Assembly (NCBI GenBank): GCA_003491845.1
Contig: DNBN01000039.1
Location: 25,986-33,260, forward strand
Reading direction: 5' to 3'
DNA length: 7,275 nt
Source: Porticoccaceae bacterium
GTDB taxonomy: Bacteria > Pseudomonadota > Gammaproteobacteria > Pseudomonadales > Porticoccaceae
Positions 5,837-7,275 of the stretch are shown in pieces; position 1 is the first letter of the stretch; each line of letters begins with the position of its first letter. The translations under genes and the position numbers were made by a program. The notes under the pieces were generated by a model. That model made no database searches, had not been told where the DNA came from, and saw only the letters and a program-made list of their open reading frames with translations.

Positions 5837-6865
5837 ATGAATAGTACGATTGATCACGGTTATGGGCGATTAATGCTCGATGTGCAAGGGTACAGGTTAA
5901 CTGCGGATGAAAAGATTACTTTGACCCATCCTCAAGTGGGCGGCGTTATATTATTTGCTCGTAATGTGGATAATATTAATCAAGTTATGGTCTTGATTTC
6001 TGAGATCAGAGCATGTGCAAGTAATGTGTTGATTGCCGTTGATCAAGAGGGTGGACGAGTTCAACGGTTTCAACAGGGTTTTACCCGACTCCCACCCATG
6101 CAAACTATTGGCGACTTGATTGCTGAAGACGAAGAATCAGGAGTGTCTATTGGCCGTGATTTGGGATGGTTAATGGCTTCAGAAGTCTTAGCCTGTGGAG
6201 TGGATATTAGTTTTGCTCCGGTTTTAGATATTGATCGTTTCACGAGCTCTATTATTGGCGATCGTGCTTTTTCTGAGCAACCTGACATTGTGATTAAGGC
6301 AGCAAGGGCCTTTATTGAAGGCATGCATGAAGCTGGTATGGCCGCTACGGGAAAGCATTTTCCTGGTCATGGTGGCATTGTTGCGGATAGTCACCTAGAG
6401 GCGCCTGTCGATCATCGAGATTGGGCCACGCTCAATGCACACGATGTGGTGCCTTTTCGTTCTTTAGCTGGAGAGTTGGACGGCGTTATGCCGGCCCACA
6501 TTACATTCCCACAGGTAGATGCAATGTCAGTGGGGTTCTCTCGGTTTTGGTTGAATGATGTGCTGCGTAAAGATCTCGGCTTTAAGGGTGTAATTTTTAG
6601 TGATGATTTAAGCATGAAGGGTGCGGACGTGGTTGGGGGTTACGTTGAAAAGGCCCAGTATGCATTGAACGCTGGTTGCGACATGATATTGGTTTGTAAT
6701 CATCCACAGGCGGCCCAAGAGGTACTCCGGTTTATGGACAGCAAAAACACTTCACTGAGCCCGAACATAAAAGCAATGAGAGCGTCTAAGACAGTTACAT
6801 GGGAAAGCTTATTACTATCAAAGCGACGAGCAAGGACTATCCGAAGACTCGCAACTATGATGTAG
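5837..6865 (+). CDS. nagZ: NagZ, beta-N-acetylglucosaminidase (GH3)
   Basis: This encodes a 342-residue cytoplasmic enzyme; E. coli NagZ has 341. It removes N-acetylglucosamine from GlcNAc-anhydromuropeptides in peptidoglycan recycling. In many gammaproteobacteria the products it makes feed the AmpR signal for beta-lactamase. The family signature runs in order: GRLMLDVQGYRL (10-21), VGGVILFARN (34-43), AVDQEGGRVQRF (67-78), DISFAPVLD (123-131) and GKHFPGHG (172-179). D184 and H186 in VADSH form the catalytic Asp-His pair. MPAH (218-221) and FSDDLSM (254-260) follow, with D256 as nucleophile, then AGCDMILVCN (279-288). All catalytic residues are present. There is no signal peptide, as expected for a cytosolic enzyme. 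The start at 5837 matches the family length and has AAGGA upstream. A MscS-like gene follows 60 bp downstream on the same strand with no terminator visible, so co-transcription is possible. Confidence 0.97.
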   Translation: MNSTIDHGYGRLMLDVQGYRLTADEKITLTHPQVGGVILFARNVDNINQVMVLISEIRACASNVLIAVDQEGGRVQRFQQGFTRLPPMQTIGDLIAEDEESGVSIGRDLGWLMASEVLACGVDISFAPVLDIDRFTSSIIGDRAFSEQPDIVIKAARAFIEGMHEAGMAATGKHFPGHGGIVADSHLEAPVDHRDWATLNAHDVVPFRSLAGELDGVMPAHITFPQVDAMSVGFSRFWLNDVLRKDLGFKGVIFSDDLSMKGADVVGGYVEKAQYALNAGCDMILVCNHPQAAQEVLRFMDSKNTSLSPNIKAMRASKTVTWESLLLSKRRARTIRRLATMM

Positions 6866-6910
6866 TTGATTTAACATAGAAATTATTTTCATTGGTATGG
6901 TTCAATCCTC

Positions 6911-6916
6911 AAGGGG
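6911..6916 (+). promoter_or_regulatory. Ribosome binding site supporting the GTG start
   Basis: AAGGGG lies 9 nt before the GTG at 6926. The next in-frame ATG, at 6959, has no comparable site. Confidence 0.55.
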
Positions 6917-6925
6917 TTTAAAAAA

Positions 6926-7275
6926 GTGATAAGTGATTTTCAAAAGTGGTTAGTTGAGATGACTGGTGAAGATTTCGTTTGGGTCGCTCAGCTATTTATC
7001 ATCGTGCTAGTGGCTCTGAGTTTAGGACATTTACTGCATAAAGTAATCGATCGTCTTGAATCGCGTACAGCTAAAACTAAAACCGTTTGGGATGATGCCT
7101 TTGTGGAGGCTTGTCGAAGACCGGCGGTATGGTTGGTTTGGATTATCGGTATTAATTTTGCAACTGGTGTGGCAGCATCTAAGATGAACTCTCCGGTGCT
7201 AGCACTGATTGAACCGGCCAATCGATTAGCGGTGATTTTTTTGGGGGCACTGTTTTTAAATAACTTTATCAAGCG
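6926..7275 (+). CDS. MscS-like mechanosensitive channel family protein, 5' part only
   Basis: The gene runs off the right edge; 116 complete codons are visible and no stop occurs. Three hydrophobic segments lie at about residues 18-37, 67-84 and 98-115. A charged loop with TKTVWDDAFVEACRRP (51-66) separates the first two. Small-conductance mechanosensitive channel relatives commonly have this kind of N-terminal helical region, with a WDD motif and a following RRP. The pore-lining helix and beta domain that would prove the family lie beyond the window. Such channels sit in the inner membrane and release solutes after osmotic downshock. The GTG start is chosen for its AAGGGG site; an ATG at codon 12 is the alternative. 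It follows nagZ by 60 bp. The family call is from pattern memory and could be wrong; a multi-pass membrane protein is safe. Confidence 0.72.
   Translation, partial: MISDFQKWLVEMTGEDFVWVAQLFIIVLVALSLGHLLHKVIDRLESRTAKTKTVWDDAFVEACRRPAVWLVWIIGINFATGVAASKMNSPVLALIEPANRLAVIFLGALFLNNFIK

Noticed and set aside
6988..7272. 94-residue minus-strand open frame at the right edge
   Set aside because: It is antisense to a frame with three membrane segments and a good start signal; the low-complexity Ser/Thr/Ala product is typical of a shadow.

Overview
The window looks like chromosomal housekeeping DNA of a gammaproteobacterium, of the Pseudomonas or marine Cellvibrionales-like kind. TatD, TopA, LexA and NagZ all align by eye, at nearly full length, with their Escherichia coli counterparts. 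The grouping of nagZ, lexA and topA also resembles, from memory, the Pseudomonas neighbourhood, but without the psrA and sulA genes I remember there. Base composition is moderate and even. I see no insertion sequence, phage gene, tRNA, rRNA or CRISPR array.

Layout, left to right. Positions 1-559 (minus) hold the first 186 residues of a TatD-family metal-dependent nuclease, cut by the window edge. Positions 646-1080 (minus) hold a UspA-type universal stress protein that reads towards tatD. A 99-bp divergent spacer follows. On the plus strand, 1180-1662 encodes an uncharacterised, tryptophan-rich protein with one membrane anchor. A promoter overlapping its stop codon leads into topA (1781-4435), a complete DNA topoisomerase I with three four-cysteine zinc modules. 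A well-formed promoter then drives an unrecognised acidic 81-residue protein (4550-4795). It converges, with only 8 bp between stop codons, on lexA (4804-5409, minus). lexA has a canonical SOS box lying over its own -10 hexamer.

Between lexA and nagZ lies the only long gap (5410-5836, 427 bp). It holds the lexA promoter and operator and a series of inverted and direct repeats. These could be operators or a structured nagZ leader. nagZ (5837-6865, plus) encodes the peptidoglycan-recycling beta-N-acetylglucosaminidase. At the right edge, 6926-7275 is the start of an MscS-like membrane protein, cut by the window.

Functionally the window groups DNA maintenance (TatD, TopA, LexA), stress response (Usp, LexA) and cell-envelope genes (NagZ, MscS-like). 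They sit in several independent transcription units, not one pathway operon. I find no convincing new multi-gene system. The parts most worth a second look are the two uncharacterised proteins and the repeat-rich lexA-nagZ spacer.
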